From assembly GCF_018362775.1 (NCBI RefSeq), contig NZ_JAGYXY010000001.1:697126-761125 (forward strand): a DNA stretch of 64,000 nucleotides, given 5' to 3'. Origin of the DNA: Alistipes montrealensis (GTDB lineage: Bacteria; Bacteroidota; Bacteroidia; Bacteroidales; Rikenellaceae). Numbering within the stretch: the stretch's first letter is position 1; each line of letters begins with the position of its first letter. Positions 35,494-46,300 of this stretch are shown in pieces. The notes below the pieces were generated by a model. The model had not been told where the DNA came from, made no database searches, and was given only the letters and a program-made list of their open reading frames with translations. The translations under genes and the position numbers were made by a program.

Positions 35494-37524
35494 TTAAAAG
35501 TACTTGCCGCGCAGGTCCTGAATTTTTGCCATCTGCTGGATCGCCGGAATAGCGAACTGCTGGGCTACGCCCTCAGCCATAGCCTGAGCACGAACCTTCT
35601 CGCCTTCGGCGGTCTGCTTGTCATCGGCCGTGATATCCTCGACTTCGAAGACATAGACACCCGAAAGGCCCTTCACGGGAGCAGACAGCGCACCCTTCTC
35701 AGCCGATGCGATAGCGCCGACCAAACGGGGCTCCATGCCTACGCCGTTCACGTAGAACGATCCGAAGGTCACATCCGAAAAGTCTTCCACCTCCGAACCG
35801 AGGCTTGCGGCCTGCTCGGCGAGGGTCGAACCCGAAAGGTTCTTGACGATATAGTCGTATTTTTTGTCACGGAGCAACTGCGCACGGATCTGGGCCGCAA
35901 CCTTATCTACCGGAGCATATTCGTTGTCGTCGATCTCAGTCAGCGTAGCGATCACGTAGTCCTTGCCTACATTGAAAATCGCCGAAAGGTCGCCTTTCTT
36001 CGCGCCATGCGCCCAGCGGGCTACCTCACGCGAATCCTCCAGACCGCGGATCGTACGGTCGCTCTGGGCGATCGAAGCGATGCGGGGAGTCACGGCAGCC
36101 GTCGAAGCGGCATCCGCAAACGCGCTGGGTGCACCTTTGGCGTTGACCATGAAGGAACCGGCCTGGTTGTGCACGTCGCGGCGCGTAGCGGCCGAAGCCT
36201 CCACGGGATAGGTGATCGTAGCCACCTGCACATGCTTCGAAGGCTTGTCGGCGCGGTATACCTGCATCAGCTGAATAGCGTCGCCGGAAGCAATCTTCAC
36301 GATATCGCCCTGCTTGGCATTGGCAAGGGCTGCGGCAAACTCGCCCGAGAAGGCCGAGAAAGGCAGCACGCCCACTTCACCGCCATTGGCAGCCGTCGCA
36401 TCGTAAACCGAATACCGGGCAGCAGTCTGTGCGAAATCAGCACCGTTTTTCAGCACCGTCAGCAGGCTGTCGGCAAGCGCTTCCTGCGTATAGGGCAACA
36501 CGATGTGGCGCACGCCTACCGAGTCGGGAACCATCTTCGTATCGAGTACGCGGGCCATCGTCCATTCGTTGTTCTTCAGCACGGGACCGTACATCTCACC
36601 GTTCATCAGCGCCTTGGCCTCCTCGTCGGAAAGCTGGGCCGCCGTAACATAACCTTCGGCGATCTTGCCGTTGCGATTACCGCGAACGAAGGTTTTCACC
36701 TCCTCGGCGGCGGCAAACTCCCGGCCTACCTCCATGACGTTCTTCTCGAGCGCCAGCATATCGTCTTCCGTAGGAGCTACCTCGAATACAACGTATGAAA
36801 TCGTACGCGACGGGGTCTGCTTGAACTGGTTCTTATGGCTGTTGTAATAAGCCTTCACGTCGCTCGACGAAACGTTGACCAGCGAGTCGGGAACAGCCGA
36901 GAACTTCTTGCCGGCCCATTTGCCCGAAAAAGTCTTGTTGGCAGCGTCGACACCGCGGGCAACCTCCAGCGAATTGACGTAAACACCACCCTTCACCAAG
37001 CCGAAGTATTTCTGCACCTCACGCTCCAGACGGGCCTGCTCGTTGAGCTGCGCCCATGCACTGGCAGCCTCCCGGTTGGTCTCGGCCTGCGCGAGGAACT
37101 GGCTGATGGCAGCCACGTTGTACTCACCCGTACGCGGATCGGCAAAAGCGTTGTAGAAAGCCTGCGAAGGTTGCTGACCGCTGACCATCGCCAGGCGCTC
37201 GGGCTCCGTAACGCGGAGACCCATCGCATCGAAACCGGGCGTAAGCACATGCTTGGCGATCAGCGACTGCCACGCGGCATTGGCCAGCATAGCCGACTGC
37301 TGTTCGTCGCTCTCCTGCACGTTGTTCTGCGACTTGATCTGCTCGTACTGCTCGTAGTACTCCGAATAGTTGATCTTCTCGCCGTCGATCACACCGACAC
37401 GCGGGTCGTTACCCGAGAAACCCATTTCGGTCTTCAGAGAGAGGATGAATGCCAAGAGGGCCAGTGCGATAATGATAGAAAGCACGATGCCGAACTTGGT
37501 TCGTAAAGTGTTTAAACTTGCCAT
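35494..37524 (-). CDS. ppiD: PpiD/SurA-like peptidyl-prolyl isomerase, membrane-anchored
   Basis: The 676-residue protein helps fold exported proteins in the periplasm. It has one N-terminal membrane anchor (about 12-30), then a SurA-N-like helical region (about 40-210). A parvulin rotamase domain follows near 345-440, with V-G-V-R-H-I-V-L-P-Y, A-A-R-Y-S-V-Y-D, G-G-E-V-G-V-L-P-F and F-A-A-A-L. A long C-terminal chaperone part ends the protein. It is the last gene of the minus-strand envelope series and is likely a general partner for outer-membrane protein export. Confidence 0.9.
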   Translation of the reverse strand: MASLNTLRTKFGIVLSIIIALALLAFILSLKTEMGFSGNDPRVGVIDGEKINYSEYYEQYEQIKSQNNVQESDEQQSAMLANAAWQSLIAKHVLTPGFDAMGLRVTEPERLAMVSGQQPSQAFYNAFADPRTGEYNVAAISQFLAQAETNREAASAWAQLNEQARLEREVQKYFGLVKGGVYVNSLEVARGVDAANKTFSGKWAGKKFSAVPDSLVNVSSSDVKAYYNSHKNQFKQTPSRTISYVVFEVAPTEDDMLALEKNVMEVGREFAAAEEVKTFVRGNRNGKIAEGYVTAAQLSDEEAKALMNGEMYGPVLKNNEWTMARVLDTKMVPDSVGVRHIVLPYTQEALADSLLTVLKNGADFAQTAARYSVYDATAANGGEVGVLPFSAFSGEFAAALANAKQGDIVKIASGDAIQLMQVYRADKPSKHVQVATITYPVEASAATRRDVHNQAGSFMVNAKGAPSAFADAASTAAVTPRIASIAQSDRTIRGLEDSREVARWAHGAKKGDLSAIFNVGKDYVIATLTEIDDNEYAPVDKVAAQIRAQLLRDKKYDYIVKNLSGSTLAEQAASLGSEVEDFSDVTFGSFYVNGVGMEPRLVGAIASAEKGALSAPVKGLSGVYVFEVEDITADDKQTAEGEKVRAQAMAEGVAQQFAIPAIQQMAKIQDLRGKYF

Positions 37525-37563
37525 ATAAATTGTTAATTATTCGTATTGTTTCGAATTATCAGC

Positions 37564-37571
37564 CAAAGGTA
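37564..37571 (-). promoter_or_regulatory. -7 element of the PpiD-like gene
   Basis: The minus strand reads TACCTTTG, an exact TAnnTTTG match, about 40 nt upstream of the start codon. Confidence 0.5.
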
Positions 37572-37717
37572 GTAAAATTAATTGTAAAACGAACAGAATA
37601 AAAGTAAAAATATACGTACGACGTGCAGCCGCGATTACAAGCCCGAGCCGCCCCAAACCGCCGTTCAGGCGGGGACTCGCCGAAGAAGCCCGGCAACGCG
37701 GCGGAAAGCGGCTGCCG

Positions 37718-38980
37718 CTACAATTTTTTCACCCGCGCCAGTTCGATGCGCGAACGCGTCGTGCGAAGAATCCGCAGTTGCAGGCCGCCGATGAAAACCG
37801 TCTCCCCGGCGGTGGGAATACCTTCGTAATTATAGATGATGAAGCCGGCGAGCGTATCGTATTCCTTGCTCTCTTCGATACCCAAGCTGTACTTCTCGTT
37901 CAGGTATTTCACCTCCAGGCGGCACGAGAGAACATACTCGTCGGGGCCGACCTGCTTTTCGGTGAGGTCCGGGATGTCGTGCTCGTCCTCGATTTCGCCG
38001 AAAATCTGCTCCAGCACGTCTTCGAGGGAGATGACGCCCGCCGTACCGCCGAACTCGTCGATCACGACCGCGATATTCGAGCGGTGCTTGATGAAATTCT
38101 CCAGCATCAGTTGCAGAGGCATGGTCTCGGGGACGAAATTGACCTCCATCATCACGTCGGCGATCTGCCGGGGCCGTGTAAAGAGACTTTTCGAATTGAC
38201 GTAACCGACGATGTTGTCGATCGACTTACGCCAGACGAAGATGCGCGAATACTTCGAATCGACGAAGCGCGCCGTGAGTTGCTCGATCGAGGTGTCGTCA
38301 ATGTCCACGGCCTCGACATCCACACGCGGAACCATGCAGTCCCGCACGCGCAGGTCGGCGAAATCCAGCGCATTCTGAAAAAGTTTCAGCTCGTTGTCCG
38401 GCTCGGAATGCTGCTCCGAATTGTTCGAGTCGAGCAGCGCCGCAAGGTCCTCGCGGTCGAAACTCGGCGTGATGTTCTTCTCCTCGACACGACGGCCCAG
38501 AAGGCGCAGGATGCCGTGGGAAAGCAGCGTCGTGAAACGCGCTACCGGGTAGAGGACGATGTAGAAAAAGTAGATTACCGGCGCCAGTGCACGGTAGTAG
38601 AAATTGGGGTTGTTTTTGAAGATCGACTTGGGCAGGAACTCGGCGCAGAAAATGATGATGATGGTCGAGATGGCGGTATCCACGGCGACCGAACCACTCC
38701 GGGCGAGTTGTTCCCACCCCAGCGAAGCGTAGATTCCGCGCAGGAGCATCGACATCGACAACGAGTAGACGACCAGTGCGATGTTGTTGCCGACGAGGAT
38801 CGTGGTGATATACTGCCCCGGATGGCGGGCGAAAACCTCGGCGATCTGGTCGAACATGCGGTTTTGCTTGCGGTCGATCTCCAACTTGAGGCGGTTCTTG
38901 CTCGTGAAGGCAATCTCCATCCCCGAAAAAAAGGCCGACAACAGCAGCATTACGACGATCAGGATGACGGTAGTAAGCAT
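37718..38980 (-). CDS. CNNM/CorC-family membrane protein (GldE-like)
   Basis: The 420-residue protein has an N-terminal DUF21 (CNNM) domain with about four membrane segments (residues 1-150, F-F-S-G-M-E-I-A-F-T-S). A CBS pair follows near 205-325 (D-C-M-V-P-R-V-D, V-V-I-D-E-F-G-G-T-A-G-V-I-S-L-E-D-V-L-E). A CorC/HlyC transporter-associated domain closes the protein (340-420, G-x-x-x-Y-D-T-L-A-G-F-I). Family members export magnesium or other cations; GldE supports gliding in Flavobacteria, but no gliding genes are seen here. It begins 5 bp after lptC and is cotranscribed with it. Confidence 0.88.
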   Translation of the reverse strand: MLTTVILIVVMLLLSAFFSGMEIAFTSKNRLKLEIDRKQNRMFDQIAEVFARHPGQYITTILVGNNIALVVYSLSMSMLLRGIYASLGWEQLARSGSVAVDTAISTIIIIFCAEFLPKSIFKNNPNFYYRALAPVIYFFYIVLYPVARFTTLLSHGILRLLGRRVEEKNITPSFDREDLAALLDSNNSEQHSEPDNELKLFQNALDFADLRVRDCMVPRVDVEAVDIDDTSIEQLTARFVDSKYSRIFVWRKSIDNIVGYVNSKSLFTRPRQIADVMMEVNFVPETMPLQLMLENFIKHRSNIAVVIDEFGGTAGVISLEDVLEQIFGEIEDEHDIPDLTEKQVGPDEYVLSCRLEVKYLNEKYSLGIEESKEYDTLAGFIIYNYEGIPTAGETVFIGGLQLRILRTTRSRIELARVKKL

Positions 38981-38985
38981 CGCGT

Positions 38986-39843
38986 TCAGTTTTTGGATTT
39001 TCCGGACTGCGGTTCGGCGGAAGCCTTCACATCGTGCGAAGCCGGACGGGCCTCCGCCTGGAAGTCGTCCATCTTTCGCAACGACTTGACCGGAGCCGGA
39101 GCATCCGCCCTTTCAGCCCGCTTTTCGGCCATCCCGTCAGGAACATCCCGGGCAGGAACGGTCTCAGGCGATACCGAAGGAGCCTTCGCGGGCTCAGGTT
39201 TTACATCCGCAGGGCGGGATTCGGCCGGCGGACGCACGGCCGTGGAATCGGAAGCCGTGGAATCGGCGTTCTGCTTCATCTCGACTTCCATGCGGCCCTT
39301 CATGCGGCGGAAGCGCCAGTCCTTGAACTCTTCGTCCGATTCGAAACCTTCGCCGATGAAGACATCGCGGCCGTTGTTCTGCACGATCTTCGAATCGACG
39401 TTCGAATAGATTTTCTTGGTCCGCGCATTCCAGAACAGTTGCTGGGTGTAAAGGGTCTTACCGTCGGATTTTTCGACGACAACGTTGCCTTTGGCCTCCC
39501 ACAATTCGCGATTCTCGTAGTAAATGGCGTAGTTGGCTGTCAGCACAGCGTCGACAGTCGTCAGCGAGTCGTTTTGGTAGGTGGTGATTTTCACCCCCTT
39601 GCGGAACTCACGGTAAGGCTCGCGGCCCAGTGAATATCCTTCGAGCAACGGCGTCACGAAATGGTAAGACCGGCGGCCGTTCTGCGACATCACGACCGAA
39701 AGGTCCTCGCTGTATTCGGTCATCAGGGCCTCGTCGGAGCCCGACGTATGGCCCGCATCCTTGCCCGCACATGAGAATAGCAAGATAGCACTCCCCGTCA
39801 TGGAGAGTGCTACCCTGATCATTCTTATCATGCGTTTTCCCAT
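38986..39843 (-). CDS. lptC: LptC-like lipoprotein of LPS export, with long C-terminal tail
   Basis: This 285-residue protein is likely the periplasmic LptC part of the LPS transport bridge. The N-terminus is a lipoprotein signal (L-F-S-C-A, Cys about residue 25). The beta-jellyroll OstA-like segment spans about 45-190 (Y-E-N-R-E-L-W-E-A-K-G-N-V-V-V, L-F-W-N-A-R-T-K-K-I-Y-S). Residues about 195-285 form an extra Pro/Ala/Glu-rich disordered tail. E. coli LptC is about 190 residues and uses a transmembrane anchor, so both the lipid anchor and the tail differ. The neighbours are a TPR protein and the CNNM protein. Confidence 0.82.
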   Translation of the reverse strand: MGKRMIRMIRVALSMTGSAILLFSCAGKDAGHTSGSDEALMTEYSEDLSVVMSQNGRRSYHFVTPLLEGYSLGREPYREFRKGVKITTYQNDSLTTVDAVLTANYAIYYENRELWEAKGNVVVEKSDGKTLYTQQLFWNARTKKIYSNVDSKIVQNNGRDVFIGEGFESDEEFKDWRFRRMKGRMEVEMKQNADSTASDSTAVRPPAESRPADVKPEPAKAPSVSPETVPARDVPDGMAEKRAERADAPAPVKSLRKMDDFQAEARPASHDVKASAEPQSGKSKN

Positions 39844-39866
39844 CGAAAAACCCTATCGGAAGCGAT

Positions 39867-41204
39867 TTAGCGGGGACGAACGGTAGTCGAGATACCGGCA
39901 GCGAGTCCACAGGTCACCGTGTAACGCGCACCCTCCTGCAGCTCGTTGAAGAAGCAGTCCTCCGAGCTGGGGAAAGCCGAACGGAACTTGCCGAGAGCGC
40001 TCTTGGCATGCTCCATATACTCCGAATCGCTCGGCAGCAGCTCGACGGCTTTGGCCATCGTATCGTATGCGGCCCAGTAGGTAGCCAGACCGGCAAAACC
40101 GCTGCACGAACCGGCCGACGATGCGTAGCACTGCGCCAGGATGAAGTAAGGAACACCGTCCTCGGGATTGAGGTCGCGGGCCTGGCGTGCAGCATTGGCA
40201 GAACCCGGGAGGTCATTGGACACAAGGCCGACCAGTGCGATGCGCACGAGCAGTTTCTGACGCTCGGCGGGGTCCGTCTCGACGGCCAGCGCTTCGTTCA
40301 GGTAAGTCTTGGCCTTCACATAGTCCTTCTTGTTCTGGAAAGCCTGGGCCAGGAACATCGCCGTCTCCGACGACGGTTTCACCTGGTAGTATTTCTCAGC
40401 GAGCGAAAAGTAGAAATCACCGTCGCACTTGGCACGCGACATCAGGGCCACGGCCTGCGAAAGCAGCGCCTCGTCGTCAGGAGCAGCAGCCAGCTTGCCG
40501 CGGAAAAGTTTCTCCAGGTTCTCGCAGCTTGCGGCGCCGCTCAATCCGAATGCAGCGTCGAACTGGCTCTTATACTCGGCGGCAGCGGGATTTTTCTCGA
40601 AGAACGGCGTCAGGCGATCGTACTCGGCGATGATCTCGTCGGGCATCACCTCGTCGGTATTTTTGTAGTCGTCGCAAAGATTCGAGAAATAAGCCACGAC
40701 AGTCTCGGGATCGGTGTTGTCGCCACCGGCTTCGATAGCCGCGCGGAACGCCTCACGGATGCCTTTACGGTCGCTGGGCTTATACATCAGGTACTCGCGG
40801 GCCTTGCGGTCGAGGATATACGGCGTGCCGTACTTTTCATGATCGCCGAAATACTGGTTGCGAAGATCGTAAACGATCATCAGCGAGTCGGTGTACATGT
40901 TCTTCTCGTCGATGCTCTTGGCGCGGGCGATCTTGTTCTTGTAAAGCGTGATACCGCGCACGAAAGTGTTCTGCGAGGCCTTCGGGCACTTGTCGAGCAG
41001 CTCTTTGAGGTAATGTGCGGCGGCATTGTAATCCTTGTTGTCGAGCGACTCCTTGAGGAAATTGCTGTTCAGGATATTCTGCTCCCGCTCCTGAGGAGTA
41101 TCACCCCAGACCGCGTACTTCGGATCACTGAAATCTTGCTGTGCCATCGCCGCGACTGCAAAAAGCGCACACGCAGCAGAAAGCAGGAATTTAACGTTTT
41201 TCAT
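39867..41204 (-). CDS. Secreted tetratricopeptide-repeat protein
   Basis: The 445-residue protein has a signal peptide (about 1-21, ending A-A-M-A-Q) and several TPR-like helical pairs: Y-N-A-A-A-H-Y-L-K-E-L-L, Y-V-K-A-K-T-Y-L-N-E-A-L-A and Y-F-I-L-A-Q-C-Y-A. It lies between an outer-membrane barrel gene and lptC, an order common in Bacteroidales, so it probably acts in envelope assembly in the periplasm. The precise role is unknown. Confidence 0.8.
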   Translation of the reverse strand: MKNVKFLLSAACALFAVAAMAQQDFSDPKYAVWGDTPQEREQNILNSNFLKESLDNKDYNAAAHYLKELLDKCPKASQNTFVRGITLYKNKIARAKSIDEKNMYTDSLMIVYDLRNQYFGDHEKYGTPYILDRKAREYLMYKPSDRKGIREAFRAAIEAGGDNTDPETVVAYFSNLCDDYKNTDEVMPDEIIAEYDRLTPFFEKNPAAAEYKSQFDAAFGLSGAASCENLEKLFRGKLAAAPDDEALLSQAVALMSRAKCDGDFYFSLAEKYYQVKPSSETAMFLAQAFQNKKDYVKAKTYLNEALAVETDPAERQKLLVRIALVGLVSNDLPGSANAARQARDLNPEDGVPYFILAQCYASSAGSCSGFAGLATYWAAYDTMAKAVELLPSDSEYMEHAKSALGKFRSAFPSSEDCFFNELQEGARYTVTCGLAAGISTTVRPR

Positions 41205-41254
41205 CGGTCAGATCAATTTTTGTGTTGTCTATCTTAAGTGTTTTGCCTGTCTCA

Positions 41255-42637
41255 TCAATCGAACTTGGAGCGCATGAACCAATATTCGCCGTTCTCCAAC
41301 TGCCCTGCAAAGAGCGTAAAGCCGACCGCAAATTTGAAATACTGCTGCCGGACCAGTCCCACACGTTCGGCGACGTTATAGCCGCGGCGTCCGTATTCGA
41401 TACCGATATCGATCGCCGAAAAGGCTCCGCGCCTCACGGGAATACCGATACCCGCCGTCACGGCATACTGCGCAAGCTTATCGCCGTTGAAGGTCTGGTT
41501 ATAGGTCCCGTAGCGGAAACCCGCACGGTAGGACCAGCGCTTCAGGAAGTGGCGCGCATCGTAACGGTTCGGGGTGTATTCCACGCCCATCTTGATCGTA
41601 CTCGTATTGGTATACGCCACTTTGTAAGCCGTCGTGTTCTCCCCGCTGCCGCTGGTTCCCGTCATCTCGTAGCCCGAGTTGCGGCCGCCCCAGTTCTGGT
41701 AGGCGTAATCCACACCGAGGGCCCACCGGCCCGTCTGGTAGAAGACACCCACAGCCAACTGCGTAGGAAGTACCAGTTTCAGGTGCGTCGTATCGCCCTT
41801 GACGATCGTATTGTAGAGGTCCCCGATGTAGAGGCTTTTGGTCACCTCCGGATTCAGGTCGCCGCCGAAATCATACGTCGCACCGACGGTCAGGATGCGC
41901 TTTTGATTCCAAATCGCATTCCACTGCACGCCGAGTTGCCCCTTGATGCTCGAAATACTGTAATTGTCCTGTCCCACCGTCGAGGTGAAGGTTCCTTCGC
42001 CGGTAATTGCAGTCGGGGTCATCACGAACGTACGGTCGATGTCGCCCCAGTAGTACTGCGCGGCGATACCCACCGAGAAATTCTTGAACGGCTCCCAGCC
42101 CAGGCCGACCTTGACCTCCGTTACGTCGCCCTCGCCCTGGTAGTTGTACTGAATGTTACCCACCTCGGAGTAAACCGGGTCGTTGGGGTCGAACGGGTGG
42201 TAATACTTGGTCCGGTAACCCACCGAACTGTAAGGCGTGAGACTGAAACCGAGTCCCAGCCGCTTTGCCACGGGCATCTGGAACGCGATGTCGTGGAAGT
42301 TGAACGTATTGTAAGCCGTTCGTTTCCCGACGCCTTCGACCGTCTGCGCATTGTAGTAGTTCTGCCCCTCCAATCCGAAGTTGAAGAGGAAACTCTTTTG
42401 CGGAGCGGCGCTGTAAGCCGCAGGGTTGAGCAGGTTGATCGTGCTCACCGAACGCATAGCTACACCCACGCCGCCCATCGAGCGCATCTGCAGCGTACCG
42501 GGGGTGTTCTGTTCGCCGATGCCGTACATCGTATAGGGCGAGAATGCGTTAATACTGCTTGTCTGGGCCGAAACGGCAAAAGGAAACATCGCTGCAGCCG
42601 CGACAACCAGCTTAATTAAGGTGTTCTTCACTTGCAT
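41255..42637 (-). CDS. Outer-membrane beta-barrel protein, FadL/OmpP1-like
   Basis: The 460-residue protein has a signal peptide (about 1-24, ending A-V-S-A-Q), then alternating barrel strands. The opening Y-T-M-Y-G-I-G-E-Q and M-R-S-M-G-G-V-G-V-A-M resembles the N-terminal hatch of FadL-type porins, where N-P-A-A-Y is a common landmark. Its start overlaps the end of coaX by 26 bp. It may transport hydrophobic molecules, but the ligand cannot be told from sequence. Confidence 0.75.
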   Translation of the reverse strand: MQVKNTLIKLVVAAAAMFPFAVSAQTSSINAFSPYTMYGIGEQNTPGTLQMRSMGGVGVAMRSVSTINLLNPAAYSAAPQKSFLFNFGLEGQNYYNAQTVEGVGKRTAYNTFNFHDIAFQMPVAKRLGLGFSLTPYSSVGYRTKYYHPFDPNDPVYSEVGNIQYNYQGEGDVTEVKVGLGWEPFKNFSVGIAAQYYWGDIDRTFVMTPTAITGEGTFTSTVGQDNYSISSIKGQLGVQWNAIWNQKRILTVGATYDFGGDLNPEVTKSLYIGDLYNTIVKGDTTHLKLVLPTQLAVGVFYQTGRWALGVDYAYQNWGGRNSGYEMTGTSGSGENTTAYKVAYTNTSTIKMGVEYTPNRYDARHFLKRWSYRAGFRYGTYNQTFNGDKLAQYAVTAGIGIPVRRGAFSAIDIGIEYGRRGYNVAERVGLVRQQYFKFAVGFTLFAGQLENGEYWFMRSKFD

Positions 42638-43352
42638 TGTACTCTAAAATTCGATCCAATCCGCAAAAGACCAGATTACAATTTGCAAATATCGTATTTT
42701 TAATTCTTTTCACAAAGTATTTCGCGTCTCCTCCGGTAAAAATAACACACAAATCGTCGATTTTCGCCTCCATGCGGGCCATATAGCCCTCGATTTCGAA
42801 GGCCAGCGAGTTCATTACCCCCAGGCGGATGGCCTCTTCGGTGGTGAGTCCCTGCAATTCGTCGCTTTCGGTCGGCCCGCACAACGGCAGCTTGGCCGTA
42901 TAGTCGTGCAAGGCCCGGAAACGGGTTTTCATCCCCGGCGAGATGCACCCGCCGCGGAAGGTATTGTCGGCCGTTACCAGATCGATCGTGACCGCCGTAC
43001 CGAAATCGACGATCAGCACGTTACGCCCCGGATAGAGCACCGTAGCGCCCACGGCGGCGGCCAGCCGGTCACGCCCCAGCGTTTCGGGCGTAAGGTAGGC
43101 ATTGCCGATCGGCACGGGGGTCTGCGAGGTGAATTCCAGCACGTAATCGGCGCGCGAACGGACCATCTCCGTCACGTCGTCCGCTTCGCCGCGCGTCGAG
43201 GCGACAACGGCTTTCGCGGCCCTGCGGCCCTCCAGCAATTCGTCGAGCATCGACGGATGCAACCGCTCCACGCAGCGCTGGGCAACAATCTTCCCGCCGT
43301 CGGAAACGGCCAGTTTGACAAGGGTATTGCCTATGTCTACGATCAGATTCAA
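42612..43352 (-). CDS. coaX: Type III pantothenate kinase
   Basis: The 246-residue enzyme phosphorylates pantothenate, the first step of CoA synthesis. ASKHA motifs are D-I-G-N-T at residues 6-10, G-R-D-R near 94, D-F-G-T-A-V-T-I-D near 115 and a G-G-C-I-S-P-G-M segment. The start overlaps the mfd stop by 4 bp and the end overlaps the following barrel gene by 26 bp, so the three are translationally coupled. Confidence 0.95.
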   Translation of the reverse strand: MNLIVDIGNTLVKLAVSDGGKIVAQRCVERLHPSMLDELLEGRRAAKAVVASTRGEADDVTEMVRSRADYVLEFTSQTPVPIGNAYLTPETLGRDRLAAAVGATVLYPGRNVLIVDFGTAVTIDLVTADNTFRGGCISPGMKTRFRALHDYTAKLPLCGPTESDELQGLTTEEAIRLGVMNSLAFEIEGYMARMEAKIDDLCVIFTGGDAKYFVKRIKNTIFANCNLVFCGLDRILEYNASEEHLN

Positions 43353-46300
43353 AGTTGCTGCAGCGTTTTATATGCGTCTTCCACGTCTTTGACATTCCTA
43401 ACGGTCATCGCCAAACTATTATTGTGCTGTTTCAGCACAAATCTGTCAGGGTGTTTCGTAACCCGCTGCAACAACGTCATAAAGGCCTCGCTCTTGTAAA
43501 ACGGCGAATTTTCCTCACCCACGAAATGCACGATCATCAGGCCGTTTTTGACCTTCACGCGCTCCATGCCCAGGCGGATAGCCTCCCACCTGAGGCGCAC
43601 GACGTTCAACAGTTCCTTCGCGGCACGCGGCAAGGGACCGAAACGGTCTGCAAGACGGCTCTCAAAGGCCTGCAAAGCCTCCTCGTCTTTCGTGGAATCG
43701 AGTTCGCGGTAGAGTTTCAGACGCTCGGCCTGCTGGGCCACATAGGCGTCCGGCAGCGCCGCCTCGACCTCGATGTCGATATGCGCGTCGTCGATGAAAC
43801 GCATCTGCTCCACGACCTCCTGTTCATCGTCGCTCAGACCCGGAACATGCAGGCCCTCGGCACGCAGTTCGGCGACGGCCTCGTTCATGATCTTCTGGTA
43901 GGTCTCGAACCCGATGTCGGCGATGAATCCGCTCTGCTCGGCCCCCAGCAGGTTGCCTGCGCCGCGGATGTCCAGATCCTGCATGGCGATGTTGAAACCG
44001 GAACCCAGGTCGGAGAACTCCTCGATGGCCCGCAGTCGCCTCCGCGCATCGGACGACAGCATCTCCTCGGGCGGCGAGAGCAGGTAGCAGTAAGCTTTCT
44101 GGTTCGAACGCCCCACGCGGCCGCGCAACTGGTGCAGATCGCTCAGACCGAAATTCTGCGCATTGTCGACAATGATCGTATTGGCATTGGGGATGTCGAT
44201 GCCGTTCTCGACGATGGTCGTCGACACCAGCACATCGAACTCCCCGTAGATGAAGTCCATGATGAGTTTTTCCAACTGCTCGGCGGGCATCTTGCCGTGC
44301 CCCACGGCCACACGGGCCTTCGGACAGAGGCGCGTGATCAGCCCCTGCAACGTCACGAGGTCTTCGACACGGTTATGGACGAAATAGACCTGTCCGCCCC
44401 GCGCGAGTTCCGCCTCGATGGCGTCGCGGATAATCTCCTCCGAGAAGGCGTGCGACTCGGTGAGGATCGGCTGACGGTTGGGCGGCGGCGTAGATATGAC
44501 GGATAAATCACGGGAACCCATCAGCGAGAATTGCAGCGTACGCGGGATCGGCGTGGCGGTCAGCGTCAGCGTATCGACCGAGACGCTCATCTGCGTGAGT
44601 TTCTCCTTGGCCGCAACGCCGAACTTCTGCTCTTCGTCGATGATAAGCAACCCCAGGTCGCGGAAAACGATCTGCTTGCCCAGCATCTTGTGCGTGCCGA
44701 TCAGGATGTCGATCCGGCCCGAAGCCAGCTCCTCGCGGATACGGTTGACCTCTTTGGCCGATTTCGTCCGGTTGATATACTCTACCCGTACCGGGAAATC
44801 GCGCAGGCGCTCGGTAAAAGAGCGGTAATGCTGCAACGCGAGGATCGTCGTCGGAACCAGCACGGCGACCTGCTTGCCGTCGACGGCGGCCTTGAACGCC
44901 GCACGGATCGCCACCTCGGTTTTTCCGAAGCCCACGTCGCCGCACACCAGCCGGTCCATCGGCTGGTCCGACTCCATGTCCTTCTTGACGGCCGCCGTGG
45001 CAGACTGCTGGTCGGGGGTATCCTCCCAGCGGAACGAAGCCTCCAGTTCGTGCTGCAAATAGCTGTCGTGCGAGAAAGCGAACCCTTTCGAGGCTTTGCG
45101 CTTGGCATAGAGGGCGATCAGCTCGCGCGAAATATCCTTAACGGCCTTCTTGGTTGCATTCTTGAGTTTCTGCCAGGCCCCGTTGCCCAGTTTATAGACC
45201 TTCGGCGGTTCGCCGTCGCCCGATTTGTAGCGCGAAATGCGGTGAAGCGAGTGGACGTTGACAAACAGCACGTCGCCGTCCTTGTAAACCAGTTTGATCG
45301 CCTCCTGCATCCGGCCGTCGCCCGCGGCGATCTTCACCAGTCCGTCGAAGCGGCCCACGCCGTGGTCGATGTGGACCACGTAGTCGCCCGGACGCAACTG
45401 GTTGAGTTCGGCGACGGTCATCTGCTCGTCGCGCCGGATTTCGCCGTTGATGCGGTAACGCTGGTAACGGTCGAAAATCTGGTGGTCGGTGTAAAGGCAC
45501 AGTTTCAGGTCGTTATCCACGAATCCCTCGTGCAGGGTCGTCGACAGCGACCGCACGACGGCCTGCCCGCGACCGATCTGGTGGAAGATATTTTCGAGAC
45601 GCTCGACCTGCGCCTTGTTCTCCGAAAGTATATAGGTATCGTAGCCGCGCAGCGCATTGCGGATCATATCGTCGGCCAGCATCTCGAAATTCTTGTTAAA
45701 TTTCGGCTGGGGCGCTGTCGAGAACTTTACATTCACCTCCGCAGGCCGCTCCGGAAGGTTGTCGCGCAGGGTGAAAATCCGACTTTCGGACAGGTCGGTC
45801 AACAACGAGTTGCGGCTCGTGAGCAGCGAGTCGATCTCCTCGGGATGCTCCATGTCCGAGAGCGTCTTGCGGCGGATATCGTTGACCCTGCGCAGGACGA
45901 AATCGGCATCGTAAAACCAATAGGAAGCATCCGCCCCCGCAAACCGGGCGAAGGAGACCTTCGCCGAAGCGGGAATTCCGGCGTTCAGGTCGGGAATGAT
46001 CTCGACCCGGTCGAGTTTATCCGACGAAAGCTGGCTCGAAATGTTGAACCGGCGGATCGAGTCGACCTCGTCGCCGAAGAAATCGAGTCGGTAGGGCTTG
46101 CTCTCCGAGAAGGAAAAGACATCGACGATACCGCCGCGCACCGAGTACTGACCGGGCTCGTAGACGAAATCGACGCGCGTGAAAGCCGCATCGACGAGCG
46201 CCTGTTCGAGCACTTCGATCGAGATTTTATCGCCGATCTTTACGGCGATCGTCTCCCGCCGCAGGGCTTCGGCGTCGGCGACCCGTTCGGCCAGCGCCTC

